Shown: positions 52,219-60,546 of the stretch, piece by piece
How the letters are laid out: the number at the start of each line of letters is the position of its first letter
How positions within the stretch are numbered: position 1 is the first letter of the stretch
Assembly: GCA_964465015.1 (NCBI GenBank)
Contig: CAYXHP010000068.1
Coordinates: 12,341-76,340 of the forward strand
DNA from: Humimonas sp964465015
Lineage (GTDB): Bacteria > Gemmatimonadota > Gemmatimonadetes > Palauibacterales > Palauibacteraceae
Direction: 5' to 3'
Length of the DNA: 64,000 nt
Made by a program: the position numbers and the translations under genes
Notes under the pieces: model-generated
Seen by the model: only the letters and a program-made list of their open reading frames with translations
What the model was told of the DNA's origin: nothing
The model's database searches: none

Positions 52219-52610
52219 TGGCCTCCGGGCGCAGGCGCGGCGGCGGGCACGTGCGGCCGGGCGATCGCGGCTTCGAAGGGTGGGCGTGGCTGTTCATGAG
52301 GGTGTCGGGTGTCGTCCTCCTGTTCCTGGCGGTCTTCCACCTCCTGTGGATGCACTACGTCATCGGGGTCGACAACCTGAACTTCCAGACCGTCGCCTCG
52401 CGCTGGGCCAATCCTCTGTGGAGGCTGTACGACTTCGCCCTGCTCGCCTTCGCTCTCGTACACGGGATGAACGGGCTCCGGATGGTGCTCGAGGATTACA
52501 TCCACCGGGCCGGAACGCTGCTCACCGTGAAGAGCGTCGCGTACGTGCTCGCGTTCCTGCTCCTGAGCGCCGGGGGCTACATCATCTTCACGTTCCACGT
52601 CCCGGCCTGA
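52215..52610 (+). CDS. sdhD: succinate dehydrogenase membrane anchor subunit
   Basis: 131 residues with three hydrophobic helices. WLFMRVSGVVLLFLAVFHLLWMH has the Arg-Ser quinone-site element and a His haem ligand candidate; ALVHGMNGLRMVLEDY is the matching second-helix motif. ATG 52215 overlaps the sdhC stop; ATG 52218 is equally possible. The N-terminus is Arg/Gly-rich. Confidence 0.9.
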   Translation: MMASGRRRGGGHVRPGDRGFEGWAWLFMRVSGVVLLFLAVFHLLWMHYVIGVDNLNFQTVASRWANPLWRLYDFALLAFALVHGMNGLRMVLEDYIHRAGTLLTVKSVAYVLAFLLLSAGGYIIFTFHVPA

Positions 52611-52642
52611 GGCCGGGGCCGGAAGCCGGACCGGAAGGGTCG

Positions 52643-54385
52643 ATGCCGAGAGTCCACACCTACGACGCCCTCGTGATCGGGGCCGGAGGCGCCGGGCTGA
52701 TGGCGTCCCTCTACCTGGGGCGCCACCCGGGCGTGCGCACGGCGGTGGTCAGCAAGCTATACCCGACCCGCTCCCACACGGGGGCGGCGCAGGGCGGGAT
52801 CGGGGCGTCGCTGGGGAACATGGATGCCGACGGCGACCGCCCTGAGTGGCACACGTACGACACGGTGAAGGGAAGCGACTACCTGGGCGACCAGGACGCG
52901 ATCGAGGTGATGTGCAAGGACGCGCCCGACGTCGTCTACGAGCTCGAGCACATGGGGCTCCCCTTCAGCCGCACGGCCGAGGGCCGCATCGCCCAGCGCC
53001 GGTTCGGCGGCCACACCAAGCGCTTCGGCGAGGAGGCGGTACGCCGCTCCTGCTACGCGGCCTCCCGCACCGGGCACGCCATCCTGCAGACGCTCTACCA
53101 GCAGTGCGTCCGACACGACGTCAAGTTCTTCAACGAGTTCCATGTCGTGGATCTCCTCGTCGAGGACGACGTCTGCAAGGGACTCGTGGCGCTGGAGCTG
53201 GCCACCGGCGAGCTGCACGTCTTCCGGGCCAAGGCCATCCTGATCGCCACCGGCGGTCACGGCCGGGTGTGGGAGATCACCAGCAACGCGGTCACGCTCA
53301 CGGGAGACGGTCTCGCGCTGGTGGCCCGCAAGGGGCTCCCGCTCGAGGACCTGGAGTTCTACCAGTTCCACCCCACCGGCATCTATCGGATGGGCATCCT
53401 CATCACGGAGGGGGTGCGGGGCGAAGGCGGCGTGCTGCGGAACTCCGAGGGCGAGCGGTTCATGGAGCGCTACGCGCCCAACATGAAGGACCTGGCCAGC
53501 CGGGACGTGGTCTCGCGGGCGATCTACAAGGAGATTCGGGCCGGGAAGGGAATCGACGGCAAGCGCTACGTCTACCTGGACGCCACGCACCTCGGCCGCG
53601 AGGTGATCGAGAAGAAGCTCACCGAGATCGCCGACTTCTGCCGCACCTACCTGGGCATCGACCCGGTCGACAGCCCTATCCCCGTGCAGCCCACGGCGCA
53701 CTACGCCATGGGCGGAATCCCGACCAACGTGGACGGCCAGGTGATGGCGGACGAGACGGGGAGCGTGGTCCGCGGTCTGTACGCGGCCGGCGAGGCGGCG
53801 TGCGTCTCGGTGCACGGGGCCAACCGGCTCGGAACGAACAGCCTCCTGGACCTGGTGGTGTTCGGCCGGCGAGCGGGGGATCACATGGCGGAGTTCTGCG
53901 CCGCGGCGGACCTCGAGCCGATCGGCGACGAGCCGCAGGGCCCGGCGCGCGAACGCCTCGAGACGCTCCGCAGCCGGGAGGGTGGCGAGCGGGCCGCCGA
54001 CATCCGGGCCGAGATGCAGCATCTCATGATGCAGAACGTCTCGGTGTTCCGTACGGGCGAGCTCCTCGAGGAGGCGAAGGAGAAGATCGCGGAGCTGGAG
54101 GAGAGGGCCGAGCACATCTCCATCGACGACAAGGGCCGGGAGTACAACCTGGATCTCACGGAGGCGTGGGAGACCCGCGGCATGGTGGAGTTGGCCCAGG
54201 TCATCACCGAGTGCGCCCTCAACCGGACCGAGAGCCGCGGGGCTCACTCCCGGGAGGATTTCCCCAAGCGCGACGATGAGAACTGGCTCAAGCACACCTT
54301 CGCCTACCGCCGGGACGGCCGCATCGTGATCGCGTACAAGCCCGTGACGATCACCCGGTTCGAACCCAAGGAGCGGACGTACTGA
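52643..54385 (+). CDS. sdhA: succinate dehydrogenase flavoprotein subunit
   Basis: 580 residues. ALVIGAGGAGLMASLYL binds FAD, TRSHTGAAQGGIGASLGN holds the covalent-FAD His, and QFHPTGIY, THLGREVIEKKLTEI and ACVSVHGANRLGTNSLLDLVVFGR are read across the substrate and capping domains. The last helical domain NRTESRGAHSREDFPKRDD is typical. GGAAGGG precedes ATG 52643. The stop overlaps sdhB ATG (TGATG). Confidence 0.97.
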   Translation: MPRVHTYDALVIGAGGAGLMASLYLGRHPGVRTAVVSKLYPTRSHTGAAQGGIGASLGNMDADGDRPEWHTYDTVKGSDYLGDQDAIEVMCKDAPDVVYELEHMGLPFSRTAEGRIAQRRFGGHTKRFGEEAVRRSCYAASRTGHAILQTLYQQCVRHDVKFFNEFHVVDLLVEDDVCKGLVALELATGELHVFRAKAILIATGGHGRVWEITSNAVTLTGDGLALVARKGLPLEDLEFYQFHPTGIYRMGILITEGVRGEGGVLRNSEGERFMERYAPNMKDLASRDVVSRAIYKEIRAGKGIDGKRYVYLDATHLGREVIEKKLTEIADFCRTYLGIDPVDSPIPVQPTAHYAMGGIPTNVDGQVMADETGSVVRGLYAAGEAACVSVHGANRLGTNSLLDLVVFGRRAGDHMAEFCAAADLEPIGDEPQGPARERLETLRSREGGERAADIRAEMQHLMMQNVSVFRTGELLEEAKEKIAELEERAEHISIDDKGREYNLDLTEAWETRGMVELAQVITECALNRTESRGAHSREDFPKRDDENWLKHTFAYRRDGRIVIAYKPVTITRFEPKERTY

Positions 54386-55083
54386 TGAACGTGGCCTTCA
54401 CGATCCGGCGCTATCAGCCCGAGGTCCGGGAGGACCCGTACTACGAGACGTTCGAGTTCGAGGCGGAACCCACGGACCGGGTGCTGGACGGGCTGAACCA
54501 CATCAAGTGGCACATGGACGGGACGCTGGCGCTCCGGCGCTCCTGCCAGCACGGGATCTGCGGCTCGGACGCCATGCGCATCAACGGCAAGAACGGCCTC
54601 GCCTGCAAGACGCTCCTCCAGGATGTGGGCAGCGAGGTTACGATCGAGCCTCTCATGGGCTTCCGGGTCCTCAAGGACCTGATGGTGGACTTCGACCCGT
54701 TCTTCGAACAGTTCAAGGAGGTCAAGGCCTACCTCATCAACGACTCCCCGCCTCCGGACCGGGAGCGACTGCAGTCGCCCGAAGAGGCGGCCCTTTACGG
54801 CGACACCTCCAAGTGCATCATGTGCGGCGCCTGTACGGGCTCCTGCCCCTCGTTCTGGCCGGGCACCGGGTTCATCGGGCCGGCCGCCATCGTCCAGGCG
54901 CACCGATTCATGTTCGATTCGCGGGACGAGGGGAACCAGGAGCGCAGGGGCGCCCTGGACGACCGCGAGGGGGTGTGGGGGTGCCGGACGGTGTTCAACT
55001 GTACCAAGGCGTGCCCGGTCGGCATCCAGGTAACGCGCGCCATCGGCGAGGTGAAGCGAGCCATCGGCTGGGAAGGGACCTGA
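54385..55083 (+). CDS. sdhB: succinate dehydrogenase iron-sulfur subunit
   Basis: 232 residues. 2Fe-2S domain: SCQHGICGSDAMRINGKNGLAC read over residues 53-74. 4Fe-4S: CIMCGACTGSCP. 3Fe-4S: CRTVFNCTKACPVGI. Carries electrons from SdhA to quinone. Last gene of sdhCDAB; the M28 peptidase gene follows 38 bases later. Confidence 0.97.
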   Translation: MNVAFTIRRYQPEVREDPYYETFEFEAEPTDRVLDGLNHIKWHMDGTLALRRSCQHGICGSDAMRINGKNGLACKTLLQDVGSEVTIEPLMGFRVLKDLMVDFDPFFEQFKEVKAYLINDSPPPDRERLQSPEEAALYGDTSKCIMCGACTGSCPSFWPGTGFIGPAAIVQAHRFMFDSRDEGNQERRGALDDREGVWGCRTVFNCTKACPVGIQVTRAIGEVKRAIGWEGT

Positions 55084-55121
55084 CCCGGCCACCGTCCCGG
55101 CCGTGCGCGGAGTGTGTGGTC

Positions 55122-56924
55122 ATGAACCGTGCCCCTGGTCCGTTCCGCCCGCCTCGTCCCGAGTGCGGCTCGCGCGCGCTCGCCGCGGCGCATCGGTCGC
55201 CCCTCCCGCTCCTCTCCCTCGTGCTCCTGGCACTCGTGGCCGGGTGCCGCCGGCCTTCCACGATCGGGGGCGTGGATGTCGGCGCGGCGCCCGTCCGCGA
55301 GGCCGCGGCGCGCATCGACAGCGTCGCGATCCGGGCCCGCACCGCCTTCCTGAGCAGCGACTTCACCGAGGGTCGCGCGCCCGGCACTCGCGGGGGCCGG
55401 CTGGCAGCCGCCTACATCGCCTCGGAGCTGCGGGCGGCGGGGCTCGAGCCCGGCAACGACACCAGCTTCTTCCAGCCCGTGACGTTGGTGGGCGTGACGC
55501 CCCATCCCGAGCTCGTCTTTCGGAGCGCGGACGGCCGGAGCCGTTACGCGCCCGGGTACCTGGACGATTACGTCGCGTGGACGCCCCGCCAGGAAGGCCG
55601 GGTGGACTTCGATGGAGACCTCGTATTCGTCGGCTACGGCATCGATGCGCCCGAATACGACTGGAACGACTACGCCGGCACGGACGTGAAGGGAAAGATC
55701 CTGCTCGGCCTCGTGAACGACCCCGGCGGAACGGGGGGCTCCGCGAGGTTTCGGGGGGACACGCTCACCTACTACGGGCGCTGGACGTACAAGTTCGAGG
55801 AGGCGGCGCGGCGGGGCGCGGCCGGCATGATCCTCATCCACACGCCCGCGTCGGCGGGCTACGGCTGGTCGGTGGTGCGGAACTCCTGGTCGGGCGAGCA
55901 GTTCGAGATCGCCAACGAGCCGGGTCGGTACGAGGAGGCGCTGGAGGCGTGGGTGACCCATGATGCGGCCGGGCGGCTCCTGGGGCTGGCGGGCGTCAGC
56001 CTGGACTCCCTGGAAGCGGCGGCGCGCCGGCCGGGCTTCCGGGCCCGGGCCCTACCTCTCCACGCCTCCGGAAGCGTCCGGAGCGACATAGAGCGCACCG
56101 TCTCGAACAACGTCCTGGCCATGGTGCCCGGCCGTGACTCCACGCTCCGGGACCAGGTCGTCGTCTTCACCTCCCACTACGATCACCTGGGGATCGGTCC
56201 ACCAGAGAATGGTGACGCCATCTACAATGGTGCCAAGGACAACGCCTCCGGCACCTCAGCTATTATCGAGCTGGCCAGGTCCTATCGGGAGGCCACGGTG
56301 CGCCCGCGGCGCACCGTGATGTTCGCCGCCGTCACCGGCGAAGAGTCGAACCTGCTGGGCTCGGCCTACCTGGCCCGCCACCCGCCGACGGGTCGTTTCG
56401 TGGCCGACATCAACATGGACGCCATCAACATGTACGGCCGCACCCGCGACATGGTGCAGCTGGGCGGCGAGTACTCGTCTCTGGGGAGGGACTTCCTGGA
56501 CCTGGCCCGCTACCTGGAGCTGCGTCCGCGCGGCGACCAGAGCCCGGGCGCGGGCCACTTCTTCCGCTCGGATCAGTTCTCCTTCGTCCAGCAGGGCGTA
56601 CCCGCCCTCTACATCGAGCAGGGCGTGGACTACGTGGGGGAACCGCCCGGCACCGGGGAGAAGCGCGAGCACGCCTACCGCACCGAGCGCTACCACCAGC
56701 CCGATGACGAGATGCTCCCCGAGTACACGATGGGAGGCGCGGCGCAGCAGGCCCGGGTGGCGTTCCTGCTGGGCTGGGTCGAGGCGAACGCGGACCGCGC
56801 CCCGACCTGGAACCCGGGCTCGCCCTTCGCCCCAGCCACGGACACGGCGGGTGGGCGTACCGGTGTCCCGGAATCGGGGCACGGCCCGACGAGGCCGACC
56901 CCGGACACGGCGGGTGGAAGGTGA
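55122..56924 (+). CDS. M28 family metallopeptidase with PA domain, lipoprotein
   Basis: 600 residues. The signal ends LLALVAGC, a good lipobox. A protease-associated domain is inserted at about 150-330 (GRVDFDGDLVFVGYGIDAPEYDW ... AAGMILIH). Zinc ligands follow in M28 order: His and Asp in TSHYDHLG and AKDNASGTSAI, Glu pair in TGEESNLLGS, Asp in NMDAINMYG, and His in YHQPDDE. A secreted or periplasmic aminopeptidase. ATG 55122 begins the signal; the C-terminus is a Thr/Pro/Gly tail (TDTAGGR repeated twice). Confidence 0.93.
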   Translation: MNRAPGPFRPPRPECGSRALAAAHRSPLPLLSLVLLALVAGCRRPSTIGGVDVGAAPVREAAARIDSVAIRARTAFLSSDFTEGRAPGTRGGRLAAAYIASELRAAGLEPGNDTSFFQPVTLVGVTPHPELVFRSADGRSRYAPGYLDDYVAWTPRQEGRVDFDGDLVFVGYGIDAPEYDWNDYAGTDVKGKILLGLVNDPGGTGGSARFRGDTLTYYGRWTYKFEEAARRGAAGMILIHTPASAGYGWSVVRNSWSGEQFEIANEPGRYEEALEAWVTHDAAGRLLGLAGVSLDSLEAAARRPGFRARALPLHASGSVRSDIERTVSNNVLAMVPGRDSTLRDQVVVFTSHYDHLGIGPPENGDAIYNGAKDNASGTSAIIELARSYREATVRPRRTVMFAAVTGEESNLLGSAYLARHPPTGRFVADINMDAINMYGRTRDMVQLGGEYSSLGRDFLDLARYLELRPRGDQSPGAGHFFRSDQFSFVQQGVPALYIEQGVDYVGEPPGTGEKREHAYRTERYHQPDDEMLPEYTMGGAAQQARVAFLLGWVEANADRAPTWNPGSPFAPATDTAGGRTGVPESGHGPTRPTPDTAGGR

Positions 56925-57280
56925 CCGGGAAGGGCGACACTCGGCCGCTGGACCTGGACGCCTACCAGCGGGGCGCCCTGCGCACCGCGCTCTATCCGGC
57001 CGTGGGCGGACACCGCTTCGTGTACCCGGCCCTGGGCCTCGCCAACGAGGCCGGTGAGGTGCTGGGTAAGATCAAGAAGCTGTTCAGGGACCGGGGCGGG
57101 GAGGTGACGCCCGAGTTTCGTGAACAGATGAAGAAGGAGCTCGGTGACGTCCAGTGGTACGTGGCCGTGCTGGCCCACGAGTTCGGACTCTCGGCCTCCG
57201 AAGTGGCACGGGCCAACCTGGAGAAGCTCGCCTCCCGGGCCGAGCGAGGCGTACTGGGAGGCGAGGGCGATGACCGGTAG
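56921..57280 (+). CDS. MazG-like nucleotide pyrophosphohydrolase
   Basis: 119 residues, single all-alpha NTP-PPase domain. LANEAGEVLGKIKKLFRD supplies the first Glu set and KKELGDVQWYVAVLAHEFGL the second Glu/Asp set for Mg2+. Such one-domain enzymes hydrolyse non-canonical or excess (d)NTPs. GTG 56921 overlaps the M28 stop. Substrate cannot be told from the sequence. Confidence 0.88.
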   Translation: MTGKGDTRPLDLDAYQRGALRTALYPAVGGHRFVYPALGLANEAGEVLGKIKKLFRDRGGEVTPEFREQMKKELGDVQWYVAVLAHEFGLSASEVARANLEKLASRAERGVLGGEGDDR

Positions 57281-57295
57281 CCGCCGCGTCCGGGC

Positions 57296-57688
57296 GTGCG
57301 GGGGAGCCGCCTGACCGCCCGGGGGCTGCTCGTGGCCGGGGCGGTCTCGGCGTTCCTGGGCGTGGCCGCCGGGGCGTTCGGGGCCCATGGGCTCCACGAC
57401 CGGCTCCCGACCGACCTGCTGGAGGTCTACCACACCGGCGTGCGCTACCAGATGATCCATGCGCTGGCGCTGGTAGCCCTGGCCGCGCTGGCGGGACGCT
57501 GGCCGGGTGCAGCCTGGGGCGCGGCGGGCTGGCTGTTCGTGGTGGGAACGGTGCTGTTCTCCGGGAGCCTGTACGCGCTGGCGCTGTCGGGCGTTCGCTG
57601 GCTGGGGGCGATCACGCCCTTCGGCGGGCTGGCGTTCCTGGTCGGCTGGGTGGTCGTGACCGTGACCGGCTGGCGACACCTGGGCTGA
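57296..57688 (+). CDS. DUF423 family membrane protein
   Basis: 130 residues with four hydrophobic helices. Family landmarks: GAVSAFLGVAAGAFGAHGL, YHTGVRYQMIHALAL, LFSGSLYALAL and the GAITPFGGLAFLVGW end. Function of DUF423 proteins is unknown. GTG 57296 is 15 bases after the MazG-like gene. It converges on dcd. Confidence 0.93.
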   Translation: MRGSRLTARGLLVAGAVSAFLGVAAGAFGAHGLHDRLPTDLLEVYHTGVRYQMIHALALVALAALAGRWPGAAWGAAGWLFVVGTVLFSGSLYALALSGVRWLGAITPFGGLAFLVGWVVVTVTGWRHLG

Positions 57689-57763
57689 GGCCCGACCCGA
57701 CCGGTCGGTGCTTCGCGATGGCGGCGCCCGGTCTCCCACCGGGTGTCGGCCCTCGCGGCGGCC

Positions 57764-58318
57764 TCACAGGCGGGGCGGCGTCACCCCCCGCTGGCCCTGG
57801 TACTTTCCCTTCCGATCGCTGTAGCTCACTTCGCACGACTCGTCCGACTGGAAGAAGAGCACCTGTGCGATCCCCTCGTTGGCGTAGACCCGGGCGGGCA
57901 GGGGCGTGGTGTTGCTGATCTCCAGCGTCACATATCCCTCCCACTCGGGCTCGAACGGGGTGACGTTGGTGATGATGCCGCATCGGGCATACGTGGACTT
58001 TCCCACCGTGATCGTCATGATGTCGCGGGGAATCCGGAAGTACTCGACCGACCGCGCCAGGGCGAACGAATTGGGAGGGATGATGCAGGAGTCGCCCTGG
58101 AACTCCACGAAGGAGCGCTGGTCGAAGTTCTTGGGATCGACCACCGGCATGAGCGCATTGTGAAAGATGCGGAACTCGTCCGCCACCCGCATGTCGTAGC
58201 CATAGCTGGACAGCCCGTACGAGATCACGCCGTCGCGCACCTGAGCGTCGGCGAACGGCTCGATCATCCCCTGCTCGGTAGCCATCCGGCGGATCCAGCG
58301 GTCGCTCTTGATGCTCAT
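57764..58318 (-). CDS. dcd: dCTP deaminase
   Basis: 184 residues; turns dCTP to dUTP for dTMP supply. ISYGLSSYGYDMRV, the catalytic block VGKSTYARCGI, and NTTPLPARVYANEGIAQVLFF are all canonical. ATG 58318 is preferred to ATG 58336 because GAGGACGAGGGG sits just before it. The uracil-DNA glycosylase at 32737 would guard against dUTP misuse. The gap upstream (58319-58469) holds no recognised feature. Confidence 0.95.
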   Translation of the reverse strand: MSIKSDRWIRRMATEQGMIEPFADAQVRDGVISYGLSSYGYDMRVADEFRIFHNALMPVVDPKNFDQRSFVEFQGDSCIIPPNSFALARSVEYFRIPRDIMTITVGKSTYARCGIITNVTPFEPEWEGYVTLEISNTTPLPARVYANEGIAQVLFFQSDESCEVSYSDRKGKYQGQRGVTPPRL

Positions 58319-58469
58319 CCCCTCGTCCTCGTCCATTCGTGGTGACGTCCCGGCGCGCCCGGGCGGCGCCGTGGCGCGGCGTCGGCGGTCGAGCCCGGTC
58401 GCTCGTGATCGGTCCGGACCGGGCCGCTCGCACGCCGCCCGCGGATCCTGCCGTTCCGGCCCGCTCCGG

Positions 58470-59354
58470 TCAACCACCGGCGGGACGATCGGCTCCGGCC
58501 GGCGGGCCGTCGCCTCGCGCGGCTCCCGGCGCGGTGGGCGCCTCGCGGTCGAGGCGGCGAACCGCCGCCGCCACGTCGGCGGGCGCCTCTTCCGGGAGGG
58601 CGTGCCCGGCACCCGCCACGATCCACGAGTCGCAGCCCAGGGTTGCCGCGAGTCGTGCGGCCAGGGCGGGAGGGGACCTCCGGTCGCGCTCCCCGGTGAG
58701 CACCACGGCGGCCAGGGAGGTGGACGGAAGCCGCCCGAGGAGCTCGGAGGGACGCCAGTCGGCCAGGACCCGGAGCAGAGTCCTCGCCCGACGCGGGTCC
58801 CGGTAGGGATCGGCGTAGCGCCGGACGGTGGCCTCGTCCACCGCCGCGGGATCGCCGAACACCCGCCGCCGGAGCACGCGCCGGGCCAGGGAGCGGGCGA
58901 GCGGCGCGGCGACCCGGGCCGCCACCCGACGGATCGAGGCGCTCCGGAGGACCTCCAGGACCCGAGGCCGCTCCGTCCAGGGGGTGACGGGATCGAGCAG
59001 GACCACGCCGCGGCAATGCGGGACCCGGTCCGAGAGGGCGAGGAGGAGCGCGGCCCCGTGCGAGTGGCCCGCGGCCAGGAAGGGCCCGGGGAGGAGGTCC
59101 TTCGTTACCCGTTCCAGTCGGGTGATTTCGTCCTCGAGCCGGAAGCGTGCCCCGGGGGCCGGGTCCGACGCCCCGCGGCCCAGGAGGTCCGGGACCACCA
59201 GTCGGAACTCCTCCGACAGCGGCGCGGCGACCCGGTGCCAGATCGCCCGGCTCGCGGTGAGACCGTGCACCAGCAGGAGGTCCGGACCGCGTCCGCCGAC
59301 GGTGACTTCTAGGGCCCCGTCGGGTGTGTCCACGCGGGTCGTGGCGCCCGTCAC
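58470..59354 (-). CDS. alpha/beta hydrolase
   Basis: 294 residues. LLLVHGLTASRAIWHRV gives the oxyanion region, GHSHGAALLLAL the nucleophile elbow with Ser, VVLTGERDRRSPP the likely acid strand, and AGAGHALPEEAP the catalytic His. Substrate unknown; the fold covers esterases, thioesterases and dehalogenases. GTG 59354 is chosen since upstream codons run into the shared promoter region with nuoA. TTCACT-N18-TATATC on the minus strand could be its promoter. Confidence 0.85.
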   Translation of the reverse strand: MTGATTRVDTPDGALEVTVGGRGPDLLLVHGLTASRAIWHRVAAPLSEEFRLVVPDLLGRGASDPAPGARFRLEDEITRLERVTKDLLPGPFLAAGHSHGAALLLALSDRVPHCRGVVLLDPVTPWTERPRVLEVLRSASIRRVAARVAAPLARSLARRVLRRRVFGDPAAVDEATVRRYADPYRDPRRARTLLRVLADWRPSELLGRLPSTSLAAVVLTGERDRRSPPALAARLAATLGCDSWIVAGAGHALPEEAPADVAAAVRRLDREAPTAPGAARGDGPPAGADRPAGG

Positions 59355-59374
59355 CGCAGGCCTCCGGGGAGCGC

Positions 59375-59403
59375 TTGATCGCCCCTCCGGGGTTCGATAT
59401 ACT
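59375..59403 (+). promoter_or_regulatory. putative nuo operon promoter
   Basis: TTGATC (59375-59380), 17 bases, TATACT (59398-59403): close to a standard housekeeping promoter. Transcription would begin near 59410, about 43 bases before nuoA. Confidence 0.65.
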
Positions 59404-59420
59404 CCGGTGACGCGAGGCAA

Positions 59421-59434
59421 GTGAAGAAATTCAC
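59421..59434. promoter_or_regulatory. inverted repeat between hydrolase and nuoA
   Basis: GTGAA-GAAA-TTCAC, a perfect five-base inverted repeat. It lies just past the nuo -10 box and overlaps a possible -35 box of the divergent hydrolase, so a protein bound here could affect both. It may also be chance. Confidence 0.3.
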
Positions 59435-59452
59435 AAGGGCTTCGAGGAGGCG

Positions 59453-59809
59453 ATGACACGCCCGTATCTGGGTATCTTCTTTCTGGGCATCGTGGGCGTG
59501 GCGAACGCCGCCTTCATGATCGCCGCCTCGCACCTCGCCAGTCCGTTTCGGCCCACCGTGGCCAAGGGCAGCCCGTACGAGTCGGGCATGCTCCCCCTCG
59601 GTGACACGCGGGAGCGCTTCTCGGTCCAGTACTATATCGTCGCGATGCTGTTCATCGTGTTCGACATCGAGACGATCTTCTTCTTCCCGTGGGCGGTCAT
59701 CTACCGGCAGCTCGGACTGTTCGGATTCGGCGAGATGGTCGTGTTCATCGCGATCCTCGCCGTCGGCCTCGCGTATGCATGGAAGAAGGGCGCGCTGGAG
59801 TGGACCTGA
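59453..59809 (+). CDS. nuoA: NADH-quinone oxidoreductase subunit A
   Basis: 118 residues, three membrane helices. KGSPYESGMLPLGDTRERFSVQYYIVAMLFIVFDIETIFFFPWA is the diagnostic loop and second helix, read across residues 39-82. GAGGAGG precedes ATG 59453. First gene of the complex I operon. Confidence 0.95.
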   Translation: MTRPYLGIFFLGIVGVANAAFMIAASHLASPFRPTVAKGSPYESGMLPLGDTRERFSVQYYIVAMLFIVFDIETIFFFPWAVIYRQLGLFGFGEMVVFIAILAVGLAYAWKKGALEWT

Positions 59810-59833
59810 CGTGCGGCCGCTGGAGCTGAGACG

Positions 59834-60544
59834 ATGATGAGGCAGCTGAGGACCCTGGATTCGGACCGGAACGAGTCCCCGGAGTCGGGGGAGCTGGACA
59901 CCGGTGTGCCGCGCAGCTGGCTCACCACCCGTTTGGACTACGTCATCAACTGGTCGCGTCGGAACTCCCTGTGGCCGATGCCCTTCGGGACCGCCTGCTG
60001 CGCCATCGAGATGATGGGGGCGGCCGCCTCCAAGTACGACATCGCGCGCTTCGGCATGGAGCGCATGTCCTTCAGCCCGCGGCAGGCCGATCTCATGATC
60101 GTCGCGGGGAGGGTGAGCTACAAGCTGGCGCCGGTACTGCGGAAGGTCTGGGACCAGATGCCGCAGCCCAAGTGGTGTGTATCCATGGGCGCCTGCGCCA
60201 GCTCGGGCGGCATGTTCGACAACTACACGATCGTCCAGGGAATCGACTCGATCGTGCCGGTGGACGTGTACGTGCCGGGATGTCCTCCCCGGCCCGAGGC
60301 GCTCATCTACGGCCTGCTCATGGTGCAGGAGAAGGTGAAGGGCGAGTCGGTCACGGACCCGAGGGCGAGGGAGGAGTCCGCCGAGGCGGCGGGCCGCCCC
60401 AACCTGCCGCCCGAGGCCATCGAGCTCGTGGCGCAGCCGTTCGGCAACTCCACCAAGCAGAACCGTGTGAGCGGCCTCGAGCCGACCAGCGCGGTCGAGC
60501 GCCCGGGCGACCGGATCGAGCGCTTGCTCGAGCATCGGAGCTGA
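59834..60544 (+). CDS. nuoB: NADH-quinone oxidoreductase subunit B
   Basis: 236 residues; carries cluster N2 next to the quinone site. FGTACCAIEMM (tandem Cys), CVSMGACASSGG and VPGCPPRPEALIYG supply the four ligands. The C-terminus after residue 165 is a longer hydrophilic tail than in E. coli. ATG 59834 lies 24 bases after nuoA. Confidence 0.96.
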   Translation: MMRQLRTLDSDRNESPESGELDTGVPRSWLTTRLDYVINWSRRNSLWPMPFGTACCAIEMMGAAASKYDIARFGMERMSFSPRQADLMIVAGRVSYKLAPVLRKVWDQMPQPKWCVSMGACASSGGMFDNYTIVQGIDSIVPVDVYVPGCPPRPEALIYGLLMVQEKVKGESVTDPRAREESAEAAGRPNLPPEAIELVAQPFGNSTKQNRVSGLEPTSAVERPGDRIERLLEHRS

Positions 60545-60546
60545 GG

